From: Microbacterium algeriense
GTDB taxonomy: Bacteria > Actinomycetota > Actinomycetes > Actinomycetales > Microbacteriaceae
Length of the DNA: 64,000 bases
Assembly (NCBI RefSeq): GCF_008868005.1
Contig: NZ_WAAO01000001.1
Span: forward strand, 1,364,001-1,428,000
Reading direction: 5' to 3'
The stretch's first letter is position 1; each line of letters begins with the position of its first letter. The notes beneath the pieces were generated by a model. That model was given only the letters and a program-made list of their open reading frames with translations. It did no database searches and was not told where the DNA came from. Both the position numbers and the translations under genes were made by a program. Below, one piece after another: positions 50,161-58,873 of this stretch.

Positions 50161-51411
50161 ATGGTCGACAACGTCGAATCCCCGCAGCCCGCCATCCACC
50201 GTCCCTCCACCATCTCCGAGGTCGCCGCGCTCGTGCGCCGCGCCTCGCAGGAAGCCGTTCCCCTCACCGTCGTGTCGGGCGGGCACGGCCCCTGGTCGCA
50301 CGGCGCAGAGCCGGGTATCCGCCTCGAGCTCGGAGAGCTCGCGTCGATCGAGGTCGACGGCACAGCGGTCCGCGTCGGCGGCGGCGCCGTCTGGGGCGAT
50401 GTCGCCGCGACGCTCGCCGCGCACGGGCTCGCCCTCAGCTCGGGCGACACCGCGAGCGTCGGGGTCGGCGGTCTCACCCTCGGTGGCGGCGTCGGGTGGA
50501 TGGTGCGGGCCTGGGGTCTCGCCGCGGATCAGCTCGTCGGTGCGCAGGTCGTCACAGCGAGCGGGGAGGTCGTCGAGACCTCGACCGCCGAGCATCCCGA
50601 CCTCTTCTGGGCGCTGCGGGGCGGCGGAGGCAACTTCGGCGTCGTCACCCGCTTCGACTTCCAGGCCCATCGGCTCCCCGGCATCGCCCTCTCGGAAAGC
50701 GTCGTCGAGGCGGATGCGGCAGCCGTGCTCCGCGCCGCCCGCGACGTGCTGCGCGACGCCCCGCGCGAGCTCACCGTCACCTACATGGACGTGCCCCCCA
50801 TGGACCCGAGCGCTCCGGCCGGTGCGCGCTTGACCGCGGTCTGGGCCGCGCCGGACGCGGAGGCGCTGCGGGCGATCCTCGAGCCCATCTCCTCGCTCGA
50901 CGGCGTCCGCACCGAGGTGACCGAGCCGGCGTACCGCGACATCCTGATGGAGATGCCCCAGCCCGAGGGCGACGATGCTCCGGCTCCTCCGGGGTTCATC
51001 GGCGGCAACGGTCTCTTCGCCGATCTCGACGACGACCTCATCGAACGGCTCGTCGCCTTCCGCCGCGACTACCCTGCATCCGTGGTGTTCCTCCGCTCGC
51101 TGGGCGGAGCGTTCGGCGATGTGCCCCAGGAGCAGACGGCCTTCCCCGCACGCTCCGCGACCTGGTTCGTGATGGCCGGCGCGTTCGACATCCCCGGGAT
51201 GCTGGACGACGCCGCTCGCGCGACGGTGACGGCTGACACGGAGCGGATCGTCGCGGGGCGCCTCGCGGAGTACGGCAACTTCGCCGACACCGAGCGGCCC
51301 GACGCCGTGCCCGGCATGTTCGCGCCGGAGGCGTTCCAGCGGCTGCGCGAGGTCAAGGCGCTCTGGGATCCGCAGAACGTGTTCCGCCGCAACCACAACA
51401 TCGTCGTCTGA
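50161..51411 (+). CDS. FAD-linked oxidoreductase, PCMH/BBE type
   Basis: 416 residues. N-terminal FAD_binding_4 (PCMH) domain with VVSGGHGPWSHG, where His is the usual covalent-flavin site, and VGVGGLTLGGGVGWMVRAWGLAADQL, in which the second attachment Cys of bicovalent members is absent (GVGG-WMVRAW region). The C-terminal BBE segment is ALWDPQNVFRRNHNI. Such enzymes oxidise alcohols, sugars or natural products using O2. It has a TACGGT -10 (50149-50154) 6 nt before ATG 50161, so it is probably leaderless and independent of the exporter upstream. Substrate unknown. Confidence 0.9.
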   Translation: MVDNVESPQPAIHRPSTISEVAALVRRASQEAVPLTVVSGGHGPWSHGAEPGIRLELGELASIEVDGTAVRVGGGAVWGDVAATLAAHGLALSSGDTASVGVGGLTLGGGVGWMVRAWGLAADQLVGAQVVTASGEVVETSTAEHPDLFWALRGGGGNFGVVTRFDFQAHRLPGIALSESVVEADAAAVLRAARDVLRDAPRELTVTYMDVPPMDPSAPAGARLTAVWAAPDAEALRAILEPISSLDGVRTEVTEPAYRDILMEMPQPEGDDAPAPPGFIGGNGLFADLDDDLIERLVAFRRDYPASVVFLRSLGGAFGDVPQEQTAFPARSATWFVMAGAFDIPGMLDDAARATVTADTERIVAGRLAEYGNFADTERPDAVPGMFAPEAFQRLREVKALWDPQNVFRRNHNIVV

Positions 51412-51434
51412 GGAACATCGTGCCCGGAGACGGG

Positions 51435-51468
51435 AAGGGGCCGGACACCTCGCGGTGCCCGGCCCTTT
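51435..51468. terminator. Bidirectional terminator between the FAD oxidoreductase and gnd
   Basis: Stem 51435-51449 with 51454-51468 (one A-C mismatch, one G-U pair), 4-nt loop, A residues on the left and TTT on the right, located between convergent genes. Confidence 0.75.
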
Positions 51469-51481
51469 CGACGAAGCGACG

Positions 51482-52936
51482 TCAGTGCGTGTCTTCGGCT
51501 TCGATCTCGGTGCGGTCGCCCGACCACAGCGTGTGGAAGGTGCCCTCCTTGTCGATGCGCTTGTACGTGTGCGCGCCGAAGAAGTCGCGCTGGCCCTGCA
51601 CGAGCGCGGCGGGAAGCCGGTCGGCGCGGATGCCGTCGTAGTACGACAGCGACGAGGAGAAGGCCGGGGCCGGGATCCCGGCCTGGGCGGCGGTCACCAC
51701 GACGCGGCGCCAGGCGGCCTGCCCGCGGGTGAGCGCCTCGGCGAAGTACGGCGCCGTCATCAGCACCGGCAGGTCGGGGGTCTCGGCGTACGCGTCCGCG
51801 ATGCGGTTGAGGAACTGCGCGCGGATGATGCAGCCGCCGCGCCAGATCTTGCTGATCGCACCGAGGTCGATGTTCCAGCCGTACTCGGCGGCACCGGCGC
51901 GGATCTCGTCGAAGCCCTGCGAGTAGGCGACGATCTTCGAGGCGTACAGGGCGAGGCGCACGTCCTCGATGAAGGCGTCGACCTCGTCGGCGGGAACCGT
52001 GAACTCCTCGTCCGGCCCGGGAAGCGACGCCGCCACGGCACGCTGCTCGGGGTGGGACGAGAGCGAGCGGGCGAAGGTGGCCTCGGCGATGCCGGAGACC
52101 GGGACGCCCAGCGAGAGCGCGGTCTGCACGGTCCATGCGCCGGTGCCCTTGGCTCCGGCCTGGTCGAGGATCACGTCGACCAGCGGCTTGCCGGTCTCCG
52201 CGTCGACCTGGCGCAGCACCTCGGCGGTGATCTCGATCAGGTACGACTCGAGCTCGCCCTTGTTCCACTCGGCGAAGATGTCGGCGATCTCGGCGGGCGC
52301 CTTGCCCGTGCCGCGCCGGATGAGGTCGTAGGCCTCGGCGATGAGCTGCATGTCGGCGTATTCGATGCCGTTGTGCACCATCTTCACGAAATGGCCGGCG
52401 CCGTCGTGACCCACGTGCGTGACGCAGGGCTCGCCCTCGGCGATCGCGGCGATGGACTTCAGGATCGGGCCGAGCGTGACCCACGACTCGTCCGAACCGC
52501 CGGGCATGATGGAGGGACCGGTGAGCGCGCCCTCCTCGCCGCCGGAGATGCCGGCGCCGACGAAGTTGATGCCGGTCTCGCGGACGGCCTTCTCGCGGCG
52601 GATCGTGTCGGGGAAGTAGGCGTTGCCGCCGTCGACGATGATGTCGCCCGGCTCGAAGACGTCGACGAGCGCGTCGATCACGGCGTCGGTCGGACCGCCG
52701 GCCTTGACCATGATGATCGCGGTGCGCGGCTTCTGCAGCGAGTCGGCGAACTCCTGGTACGTGTGCGCCGGGACGAATCCGGCCTCGGGGTGCTCGTCGA
52801 GGAGCGTCTGGGTCTTCTCGTAGCTGCGGTTGAAGATCGCCACCGTGTTCCCCTCGCGGCTGGCGAGGTTGCGGGCGAGGTTCGACCCCATGACGGCGAG
52901 TCCGACGACTCCGATGTTCGCTGATGCTTCGGGCAC
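51482..52936 (-). CDS. gnd: 6-phosphogluconate dehydrogenase (decarboxylating)
   Basis: 484 residues. Pentose-phosphate enzyme: 6-phosphogluconate + NADP+ to ribulose-5-phosphate + CO2. VVGLAVMGSNLARNLA (dinucleotide loop), ISGGEEGALTGPSIMPGG, and GHFVKMVHNGIEYADMQLI (catalytic Lys) are invariant; ALYASKIVAYSQGF and WRGGCIIRAQFLN follow. Arg in the FNRSYEKT region favours NADP+. GTG 52936 has GGAG 7 nt upstream; the open frame to 53011 is unlikely. It is 55 bp downstream of another 6PGDH-superfamily gene and near a gluconokinase, which supplies its substrate. Confidence 0.97.
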   Translation of the reverse strand: MPEASANIGVVGLAVMGSNLARNLASREGNTVAIFNRSYEKTQTLLDEHPEAGFVPAHTYQEFADSLQKPRTAIIMVKAGGPTDAVIDALVDVFEPGDIIVDGGNAYFPDTIRREKAVRETGINFVGAGISGGEEGALTGPSIMPGGSDESWVTLGPILKSIAAIAEGEPCVTHVGHDGAGHFVKMVHNGIEYADMQLIAEAYDLIRRGTGKAPAEIADIFAEWNKGELESYLIEITAEVLRQVDAETGKPLVDVILDQAGAKGTGAWTVQTALSLGVPVSGIAEATFARSLSSHPEQRAVAASLPGPDEEFTVPADEVDAFIEDVRLALYASKIVAYSQGFDEIRAGAAEYGWNIDLGAISKIWRGGCIIRAQFLNRIADAYAETPDLPVLMTAPYFAEALTRGQAAWRRVVVTAAQAGIPAPAFSSSLSYYDGIRADRLPAALVQGQRDFFGAHTYKRIDKEGTFHTLWSGDRTEIEAEDTH

Positions 52937-52991
52937 AGAAGGCTCCTCGATCGTGAAGAAGGGTGGTTTCAGCGTATCGCTGTACGGGAGG

Positions 52992-53882
52992 TCAGTGCTC
53001 ACCTGTGTCACGCGACGCGATGAAGCGTCGTGTGACGGCGATGTCCCGCTCGCCCAGCCCCGCGTCCACGAGCTCGTCGAAGGCCGCGCGCAGGGCGGGC
53101 AGCAGAACGGGGGAGGTTCCGGTCGCCGCGGCGATGTCGGCGGCGAATCGGAGATCCTTCACCATGTACTGCGCGGCGCCGCTCGGGGAGTCGTCACCGC
53201 TCACGAGCCTGTCGCGGCGGCTGTCGAGCAGGTTCGACCCGGCGTATCCGCGGGAGAGCAGCGACCACAGCGCGTCGAGGTCGAGGCCGGAGCGCTCGGC
53301 CAGCACTGTCGCCTCGCCCAGCGCCAGGATCGTGGCGGAGACGACGAGCTGATTGCACGCCTTGGCGACCTCGCCCGCGCCCAGCGGACCCAGCAGAACG
53401 GGCGTGCCGCACGGCGCAAGGACCTCGGCGGCGATGGCGGCGTCGTCCGGGGCGCCCCCGAGCATGATCGAGAGAGTGCCGGAGACCGCGCCGTCCTCGC
53501 CCCCGGACACGGGGCAGTCCACGAGCCGCACGCGCCCCTCGGTCCGCGCACTCAGGCGCTCGGCCAGCGCGCGGACGGCGGGCGCTGAGGACGTGGAGCC
53601 GACGAGGATCAGGAGGTCCCCGGCATCGGCGAGCAGGCCGTCCGGCCCGTCGAGGAGCTCTTCGAGCTGCGGAAGGTCGGGCAGCATGGACAGCAGCACG
53701 TCCACCCTGGAGGCGAGCTCGCGTGGTGTCTCCGCCCAGGAGGCCCCGGCGGCGATCAGCTCGGGTTGCGGGCGGCGGGCGTGGATGATGAGACTGTCGT
53801 GCGCGGCGAGGAGGCGCTGCGCCATGGGGCGGCCCATGGCGCCCAGGCCCACGGCCCCGACGGCGACGGACGAAGTGGTCAT
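52992..53882 (-). CDS. 3-hydroxyisobutyrate/tartronate-semialdehyde-type dehydrogenase
   Basis: 296-residue NAD(P)-dependent beta-hydroxyacid dehydrogenase. AVGLGAMGRPMAQRL binds the cofactor, DCPVSGGEDGAVSGTLSIMLGG the substrate, and GAGEVAKACNQL holds the catalytic Lys. A long frame extends upstream, but ATG 53882 is 6 nt after a TACCGT -10 (53894-53889) and starts at the conserved region. Substrates of the family include 3-hydroxyisobutyrate, tartronate semialdehyde and gamma-hydroxybutyrate. It is divergent from a 2-hydroxyacid dehydrogenase and IclR gene, suggesting one hydroxyacid pathway. Two copies of TCCAGCAGG (53902-53910, 53921-53929) lie in its promoter. Confidence 0.9.
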   Translation of the reverse strand: MTTSSVAVGAVGLGAMGRPMAQRLLAAHDSLIIHARRPQPELIAAGASWAETPRELASRVDVLLSMLPDLPQLEELLDGPDGLLADAGDLLILVGSTSSAPAVRALAERLSARTEGRVRLVDCPVSGGEDGAVSGTLSIMLGGAPDDAAIAAEVLAPCGTPVLLGPLGAGEVAKACNQLVVSATILALGEATVLAERSGLDLDALWSLLSRGYAGSNLLDSRRDRLVSGDDSPSGAAQYMVKDLRFAADIAAATGTSPVLLPALRAAFDELVDAGLGERDIAVTRRFIASRDTGEH

Positions 53883-53977
53883 GCGGCCACGGTAGCAACA
53901 ATCCAGCAGGCAGAACAGTGTCCAGCAGGATGTATCTGAGCTAGGGTGAGGGTTCGACACCCGAGGAAGGGATCAGC

Positions 53978-55036
53978 ATGACCGGGACCGACAACAGGCT
54001 GCGCGTCGTCGCGGCGGTGCCGCTGCGGGAAGACCTGTGCCGGATGATCGAGGAGCTCGAGCCTCGGGTCGAGATGATCCGCGACCCTGCACTCCTGCCC
54101 CCGATGCGTGGGCCGGCGGACTGGGCGGGTGACCCCGACTACGCGCGCACGCCGAGCGCGCAGCAGGCCTTCGACGAGCTGGTCGACTCCGCCGACGCGC
54201 TGTTCGGCATCCCCGACGTCGATCCGGAGGCGCTCGCCCGCACGGTCGCGGCGAATCCGCGTCTGCGCTGGGTCATGACGACCGCGGCCGGCGGAGGCGC
54301 CACGGTCAAGGCGGCCGGCCTCGACCGGGCGGACCTCGATCGGATCGTGTTCACCACGAGCGCGGGAGTGCACGGTGGTCCGCTCGCCGAGTTCGCCGTG
54401 TTCGGAGTGATCGCCGGCGCGAAGAACCTTCCTCGCCTGCTCGCCGACCAGCGCGATCGCACCTGGCCTGACCGGTGGGAGATGCGCCAGCTCGACGAGA
54501 TGACGGTGCTCGTCGTCGGTCTCGGGGGCATCGGCGCGGAGTGCGCCCGCCGCTTCCATGCCCTGGGCGCGCGCGTGTGGGGTACGACGCGGTCCGGTGA
54601 GCCCGTCGCCGGCGTGGATCGTCTGGTTCCGCTCGATGAGCTCGTCGACGCCGTCGCGCAAGTCGACGCGATCGTGGTCACGCTTCCCGGCACCGCGCAG
54701 ACCCACCATCTCATCGGTCGAGACGTGCTCACGGCGGTGCGGCCGGGCGCGATCCTCGCGAGCGTCGGTCGCGGCAGCGTGATCGACGAGGCGGAGCTGA
54801 TCGGCGCGCTCGACGACGGTCGCATCGCCTTCGCCGCGCTGGACGTCTTCGAGCAGGAGCCCCTCAGCGAGGACTCGCCGCTGTGGGGGCATCCGGGCGT
54901 GCTCGTGAGCCCGCACACGGCTGCGCTCAGCTCCAAGGAGGAGGAGCGGATCGCGCGCCGGTTCGCGGAGAACGCGGCGCGCCTGCTCGATGGCGAGCCG
55001 CTCACGGCGGTCGTCGATACGGTCGAGTTCTACTGA
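53978..55036 (+). CDS. D-isomer-specific 2-hydroxyacid dehydrogenase
   Basis: 352 residues. Rossmann loop VLVVGLGGIGAECARRF; catalytic Arg in SVGRGSVIDE, Glu in LDVFEQEPL, and His in VLVSPHTAALS. Reduces a 2-keto acid (glyoxylate, hydroxypyruvate, 2-ketogluconate) with NAD(P)H. GAGGAAGGG precedes ATG 53978, and a TAGGGT -10 lies at 53942-53947. The N-terminal domain is larger than in most relatives, with a WAGDPDYARTPSA insert. It stands before an IclR regulator and an MHS transporter. Substrate unproven; a sugar acid is favoured by the nearby gluconokinase and gnd. Confidence 0.92.
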   Translation: MTGTDNRLRVVAAVPLREDLCRMIEELEPRVEMIRDPALLPPMRGPADWAGDPDYARTPSAQQAFDELVDSADALFGIPDVDPEALARTVAANPRLRWVMTTAAGGGATVKAAGLDRADLDRIVFTTSAGVHGGPLAEFAVFGVIAGAKNLPRLLADQRDRTWPDRWEMRQLDEMTVLVVGLGGIGAECARRFHALGARVWGTTRSGEPVAGVDRLVPLDELVDAVAQVDAIVVTLPGTAQTHHLIGRDVLTAVRPGAILASVGRGSVIDEAELIGALDDGRIAFAALDVFEQEPLSEDSPLWGHPGVLVSPHTAALSSKEEERIARRFAENAARLLDGEPLTAVVDTVEFY

Positions 55037-55088
55037 TCCGACGCGGCTGCCCGGCCGCGGCGACACCCGACGGGCGGAAGGCACGGCC

Positions 55089-55877
55089 ATGGACGACGAC
55101 ACGCGCGAGGGGCGCGATCCCGCGCCGGCGGTCAGCCGCAGCATCCGTCTGCTCGGCCTGCTCGCCGATGCCGGTGGTCCGCGCACGCTGACCGAGCTCG
55201 CCGGTGACCTGGGGCTCGCGAAGTCGTCCACGGCGAACCTGTGCCTGGCGCTCGAGGCCGGCGGCATGATCGAGCGCACGGTGCAGGGGTACCGACTCGG
55301 CCTGCGCACAGCGGAGCTGGGGGGTGCGTTCGCCGCGCAGTTCAATCAGGTCCGCGAGTTCTACAGCGTGTGCGAGGCGTCGCCGCAGCTGTCGTCGGAG
55401 CTCGTGCAGGTCGCGATGCTGGACGGCACCGACGCGCTGTATCTGGCCAGACACGAGGGGTCACGGTCGCTTCGACTCGGCACCCCGCTCGGCTCCCGGC
55501 TCCCCGCCCCGCTGTCGGCGACCGGTCGCGCGCTCCTCGCTGCGATGAGCGACGAAGAGGTGGTCGCTCTCCTCGGCGAGGGCGCCGTGTTCCCGCAGCT
55601 CACGGAGCGCAGCACCACCACCCTGGCCGGGCTGCTGGATGCGCTGGCGGCCGCGCGCCGTCGCGGCTGGGCGCTCGACGCCGAGGAGTCGTTCCGCGGC
55701 ATCGTCGGGGTCGCGGTGCCGCTCGACGGCTGGGCGCCCTCCGACCCGCCGCTCGCGCTCGGGGTCGCGATCCGTGCTGCCGAGGCCGACTACGAGCGGA
55801 TCGAGCGTGTGGGCGAGGCCCTGCGCGCGGCGGCTGCCGCGCTGACGAACCCGTTCAGCGCCGCCGCCCGGCGCTGA
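55089..55877 (+). CDS. IclR-family transcriptional regulator
   Basis: 262 residues. Winged helix VSRSIRLLGLLADAGGPRTLTELAGDLGLAKSSTANLCLALEAGGMIER (in parts) and the IclR effector domain with LSATGRALLAAMSDEEV and SFRGIVGVAVPL. ATG 55089 is used; it has only a weak ribosome site (GGAAGG 12 nt upstream). It most likely controls the MHS transporter operon downstream, where GTTCAA/TTGAAC repeats overlap the promoter. Confidence 0.92.
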   Translation: MDDDTREGRDPAPAVSRSIRLLGLLADAGGPRTLTELAGDLGLAKSSTANLCLALEAGGMIERTVQGYRLGLRTAELGGAFAAQFNQVREFYSVCEASPQLSSELVQVAMLDGTDALYLARHEGSRSLRLGTPLGSRLPAPLSATGRALLAAMSDEEVVALLGEGAVFPQLTERSTTTLAGLLDALAAARRRGWALDAEESFRGIVGVAVPLDGWAPSDPPLALGVAIRAAEADYERIERVGEALRAAAAALTNPFSAAARR

Positions 55878-55939
55878 ACGCCGGCGCGCCGTCGCCCTCC
55901 GCTCCCGACGCATGGTCTCTTCCTTCGCGCATGCTGGGC

Positions 55940-55978
55940 GTTCAAAGGGTTGAACAGCATTCAACGGGCTGGTACAGT
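55940..55978 (+). promoter_or_regulatory. Promoter of MHS transporter operon with overlapping inverted repeats (putative IclR site)
   Basis: GTTCAA-AGGG-TTGAAC (55940-55955) and GTTGAA-CAGCA-TTCAAC (55949-55965) share a half site. The -35 TTGAAC (55950-55955) is the centre, with a 17-bp spacer to -10 TACAGT (55973-55978). Confidence 0.65.
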
Positions 55979-56022
55979 CGGCACCACGCCACAGGCGAAG
56001 AAGCCGATCGAAGGAGATGGCC

Positions 56023-57435
56023 GTGACCGAATCCCGCCCCTCAGCCCGTGCTGCGACCGATGACCCGGAATACGCCGCCAACCTGCGACGGGCCACGCTC
56101 GCGTCGAGCATCGGCAGCGCGCTGGAGTACTTCGACTTCGCGCTTTACGGCCTGTCCACGGCGCTGATCTTCAACGTGCTGTTCTTCCCGCAGGACGACC
56201 CGGCCATGGCGACGGTCGCCGCCTTCGCGACCTTCGGCGTCGGGTTCCTCGCCCGGCCCTTCGGCGGGCTGTTCTTCGGAGTCCTGGGCGACAAGCTCGG
56301 CCGCAAGTGGGTGCTCGTGGCGACCATCGTGCTCATGGGCGGCGCGTCCACCGCGATCGGGCTGCTCCCCACGTACGCCGCGATCGGCGTATGGGCGCCG
56401 ATCCTCCTCGTGCTGATGCGTCTCCTGCAGGGCTTCGGAGCCGGAGCGGAGCAGGCCGGCGCGACGGTGCTGATGGCGGAGTACGCTCCGGTCAGACGGC
56501 GCGGATTCTTCTCCGCCCTGCCGTTCGTCGGCATCCAGGCTGGCACCCTGCTCGCCGCCGTGGTGTTCGGGCTGATCACCCTGCTCCCGGAGGAGCAGCT
56601 GCTGAGCTGGGGCTGGCGCGTGCCGTTCCTGGCCTCGTTCGCGCTCATCCTGCTCGCGCTCTTCATCCGGATGCGACTGCGCGAGACGCCGACCTTCGTG
56701 GAGCTGGAGAAGCACGAGCAGATCGCCGACCGTCCGATCCGCGAGATCTTCACGCACGGGCTCCCCGGCGTCATCGTCGGCGTCGGACTGCGGATGGCCG
56801 AGAACGGCGGCTCCTACATGTTCCAGACGCTGGGGCTGGCGTTCTTCGTCACGGTCGCGGGCGACAGCGCGGACAAGAGCCTGCTCACCTGGGGCGTCAC
56901 CCTCGGCTCGCTGATCGGCGTGTTCTCGGTGCCGTTCACCGGACACCTCTCCGACCGGTTCGGGCGGCGGACTATCTACCGCTTCGGCGCGGTGTTCATG
57001 CTCGTCTACACGTTCCCGGCCTGGTGGATGCTGTCGCTGGGCAACCACGCGCTGGCGATCGGGGTGATCGCGATCGGCATCGGCGTGGCCGTCAACAGCA
57101 TGCTGGGGCCGCAGTGCGCGATGCTCCCCGAGCTGTTCGGCAACCGCCACCGCTACCTCGGCGTGGCGATGGCGCGGGAGATCTCCGCCGTCCTGGCCGG
57201 TGGTCTGGCCGGGGTCCTCGGTGCGTATCTCATCGCCGTGAGCGGCGGAAACTGGGTGCTGCTCGCGATCTACATGGCCGTCCTCGCCCTCATCACGACG
57301 GCCTCGACCTTCCTCGCCCCCGAGACCCTGCGTCGGGACCTCACGCGGGTGGACGACGCCATCAAGGTCTCGCGCGCGGAGGGCGGCTACGACGTGTTCG
57401 CGACCACCGTGTCGATCACGGCGGTCGGTCGATGA
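56023..57435 (+). CDS. MFS transporter, metabolite:H+ symporter (MHS) family
   Basis: 470 residues, 12 helices. ASSIGSALEYFDFALYGL and FLARPFGGLFFGVLGDKLGRKWVLV are MHS signatures (KgtP, ProP, ShiA, citrate/alpha-ketoglutarate carriers). RLLQGFGAGAEQAGATVLMAEYAP is also family-specific. GTG 56023 is preferred since AAGGAG sits 6 nt before it; ATG 56017 overlaps that ribosome site. It ends in an ATGA overlap with an FAH-family enzyme, implying that the imported organic acid is that enzyme's precursor. Exact substrate unknown. Confidence 0.92.
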   Translation: MTESRPSARAATDDPEYAANLRRATLASSIGSALEYFDFALYGLSTALIFNVLFFPQDDPAMATVAAFATFGVGFLARPFGGLFFGVLGDKLGRKWVLVATIVLMGGASTAIGLLPTYAAIGVWAPILLVLMRLLQGFGAGAEQAGATVLMAEYAPVRRRGFFSALPFVGIQAGTLLAAVVFGLITLLPEEQLLSWGWRVPFLASFALILLALFIRMRLRETPTFVELEKHEQIADRPIREIFTHGLPGVIVGVGLRMAENGGSYMFQTLGLAFFVTVAGDSADKSLLTWGVTLGSLIGVFSVPFTGHLSDRFGRRTIYRFGAVFMLVYTFPAWWMLSLGNHALAIGVIAIGIGVAVNSMLGPQCAMLPELFGNRHRYLGVAMAREISAVLAGGLAGVLGAYLIAVSGGNWVLLAIYMAVLALITTASTFLAPETLRRDLTRVDDAIKVSRAEGGYDVFATTVSITAVGR

Positions 57436-58178
57436 CGGGCGGTCCGCGACTGCTCGGCCGCATCGCCACGGCGGAGGGCCCTCGCTGGGTCCGCCCGCAC
57501 GGCGACCGCCTCATCCCCGTCGCCGACCCGTTCGCCGCCTTCGCAGCGGGGCACCGTCCGGCCGACGTGGGGGAGGCCGTCGACGCTCCGCTGATCGCTC
57601 CCGTCGACCCAACCGTGCTCGTCGGGATCGCGCAGAACGAACCGGAGCACGTCTCGCCCGTCCAGGCCTGGCTGAAGAGCCCGCGGACCGTGGTGGTGGG
57701 CGGGGCGGAGGTGACGCTGCGCCGCGATGCCGGAGCCGCCGTGGCCGAGGGGGAGATCGCCGTGGTGATCGGCCGGGCCACCGCGGGGCTCACGGCGGGC
57801 AACGCCCAGGAGTTCGTGCTCGGCGTCACCGCCGTGAACGACCTCTCCAGCCCGGAGCGAGTCGAGTTCGATCCCCGCAACTTCGAGTCGAAGTCGGGGG
57901 AGGGGTACACGCCGCTCGGGCCGTGGATCGACACGGAGGTCGGGATCGACGACGTGGAGCTCTCCGTGGCGGTGGACGGCCGCCTCGTCGCCGAGACGGG
58001 GAGCCGGAGTCTGCCCGTCCCGATCCGGGAGTGCCTCGCCTACGTGGCGCGGTGGACGCCGCTGGGGCCGGGAGACGTCGTGATGACGGGCGCGCCGCAT
58101 TCGCAAGCGCTCGTCCGCCCGGGGCAGACCGTCACGATCACGGTCGCGGGGATCGACCTGGTCACCCCGTTCGCATGA
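57432..58178 (+). CDS. Fumarylacetoacetate hydrolase (FAH)-family enzyme
   Basis: 248 residues. FAH fold with GEIAVVIGRAT (metal-binding Glu), GVTAVNDLSS, KSGEGYTPLGPWI and the C-terminal PLGPGDVVMTGAP. Family members hydrate, decarboxylate or cleave 2-keto acids and beta-diketones; several act on sugar-acid intermediates such as 2-keto-3-deoxy acids. The usual RAxDY segment is replaced by RVEFDPRNFES, so classic FAH activity is not assumed. It overlaps the transporter gene by 4 bp and precedes a gluconokinase by 61 bp. Confidence 0.88.
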   Translation: MTGGPRLLGRIATAEGPRWVRPHGDRLIPVADPFAAFAAGHRPADVGEAVDAPLIAPVDPTVLVGIAQNEPEHVSPVQAWLKSPRTVVVGGAEVTLRRDAGAAVAEGEIAVVIGRATAGLTAGNAQEFVLGVTAVNDLSSPERVEFDPRNFESKSGEGYTPLGPWIDTEVGIDDVELSVAVDGRLVAETGSRSLPVPIRECLAYVARWTPLGPGDVVMTGAPHSQALVRPGQTVTITVAGIDLVTPFA

Positions 58179-58239
58179 CCGCGCGGACCGCCAGGGACGG
58201 CGGCCGCGTCGACGTCCGCGATATCATCGGGCCGGAGGT

Positions 58240-58737
58240 ATGAGTGTGCGCATCGTCGTGATGGGACCGAGCGGGTCCGGCAAGTCCACGGTGGGCGCCG
58301 CTCTCGCCGAGCGGCTCGGAGCGCGCTTCGTCGACGGCGACGACCTGCACCCGCTCACCAACGTCGAGAAGATGGCCGCCGGCATCCCGCTGGACGACGA
58401 CGACAGGATGCCGTGGCTGCGCGTGGTCGGCGCGACCCTTCGTGGCGAGGATCGCATCGTCGTCGCCTGCTCCGCGCTGCGCCGACGCTACCGAGATGCG
58501 ATCCGCGAGGAGGCGGACGACGCGTTCTTCGCGGAGCTGGTCGTCGATCGGGACACACTCGCGAGCCGTCTCGACGCGCGTGCCGACCACTTCATGCCGG
58601 CGTCGCTGATGGACTCGCAGCTCGAGGCGCTGGAGCCTTTGGCGGACGATGAGATCGGAGTCAGGATCGAGGCGTCGCTGCCCCTGACGCAGGAGATCGA
58701 CGCGATCCGCGACGCCCTCGCCGCGACCGCGCGCTGA
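58240..58737 (+). CDS. Gluconokinase (GntK type)
   Basis: 165 residues. P-loop VVMGPSGSGKSTVG, then FVDGDDLHPLTNVEKMAAGIPLDDDDRMPWL and ACSALRRRYRD, a close match to the carbohydrate kinase that makes 6-phosphogluconate from gluconate. GGAGG lies 4 nt before ATG 58240. Product feeds directly to gnd encoded at 51482-52936. Its presence is the best evidence that the cluster handles sugar acids. Confidence 0.94.
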   Translation: MSVRIVVMGPSGSGKSTVGAALAERLGARFVDGDDLHPLTNVEKMAAGIPLDDDDRMPWLRVVGATLRGEDRIVVACSALRRRYRDAIREEADDAFFAELVVDRDTLASRLDARADHFMPASLMDSQLEALEPLADDEIGVRIEASLPLTQEIDAIRDALAATAR

Positions 58738-58747
58738 CGCGGCGAGG

Positions 58748-58873
58748 TCAGTCCTTGCGGTAGCCCGAGCGGCCCATCGAGAACAGGGCGCCCAGGCTGC
58801 CGACGATGGCGCACACGGTCATGGCGCCGATCAGCCAGAGGAGTACGTGCGAGAGGAAGGCGCCATCGAGCAT
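58748..58873 (-). CDS. 41-residue small membrane protein, unknown function
   Basis: Short reading frame starting MLDGAFLSHVLLWLIG with one hydrophobic helix (about residues 6-33), then a basic end (MGRSGYRKD). GGAG sits 5 nt before ATG 58873. Codon choice is high-GC at third positions, in line with neighbours. It lies convergent to gluconokinase (10 bp) and divergent from rplY. I know no family; small single-helix proteins often regulate membrane enzymes, but nothing here identifies a target. Confidence 0.65.
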   Translation of the reverse strand: MLDGAFLSHVLLWLIGAMTVCAIVGSLGALFSMGRSGYRKD

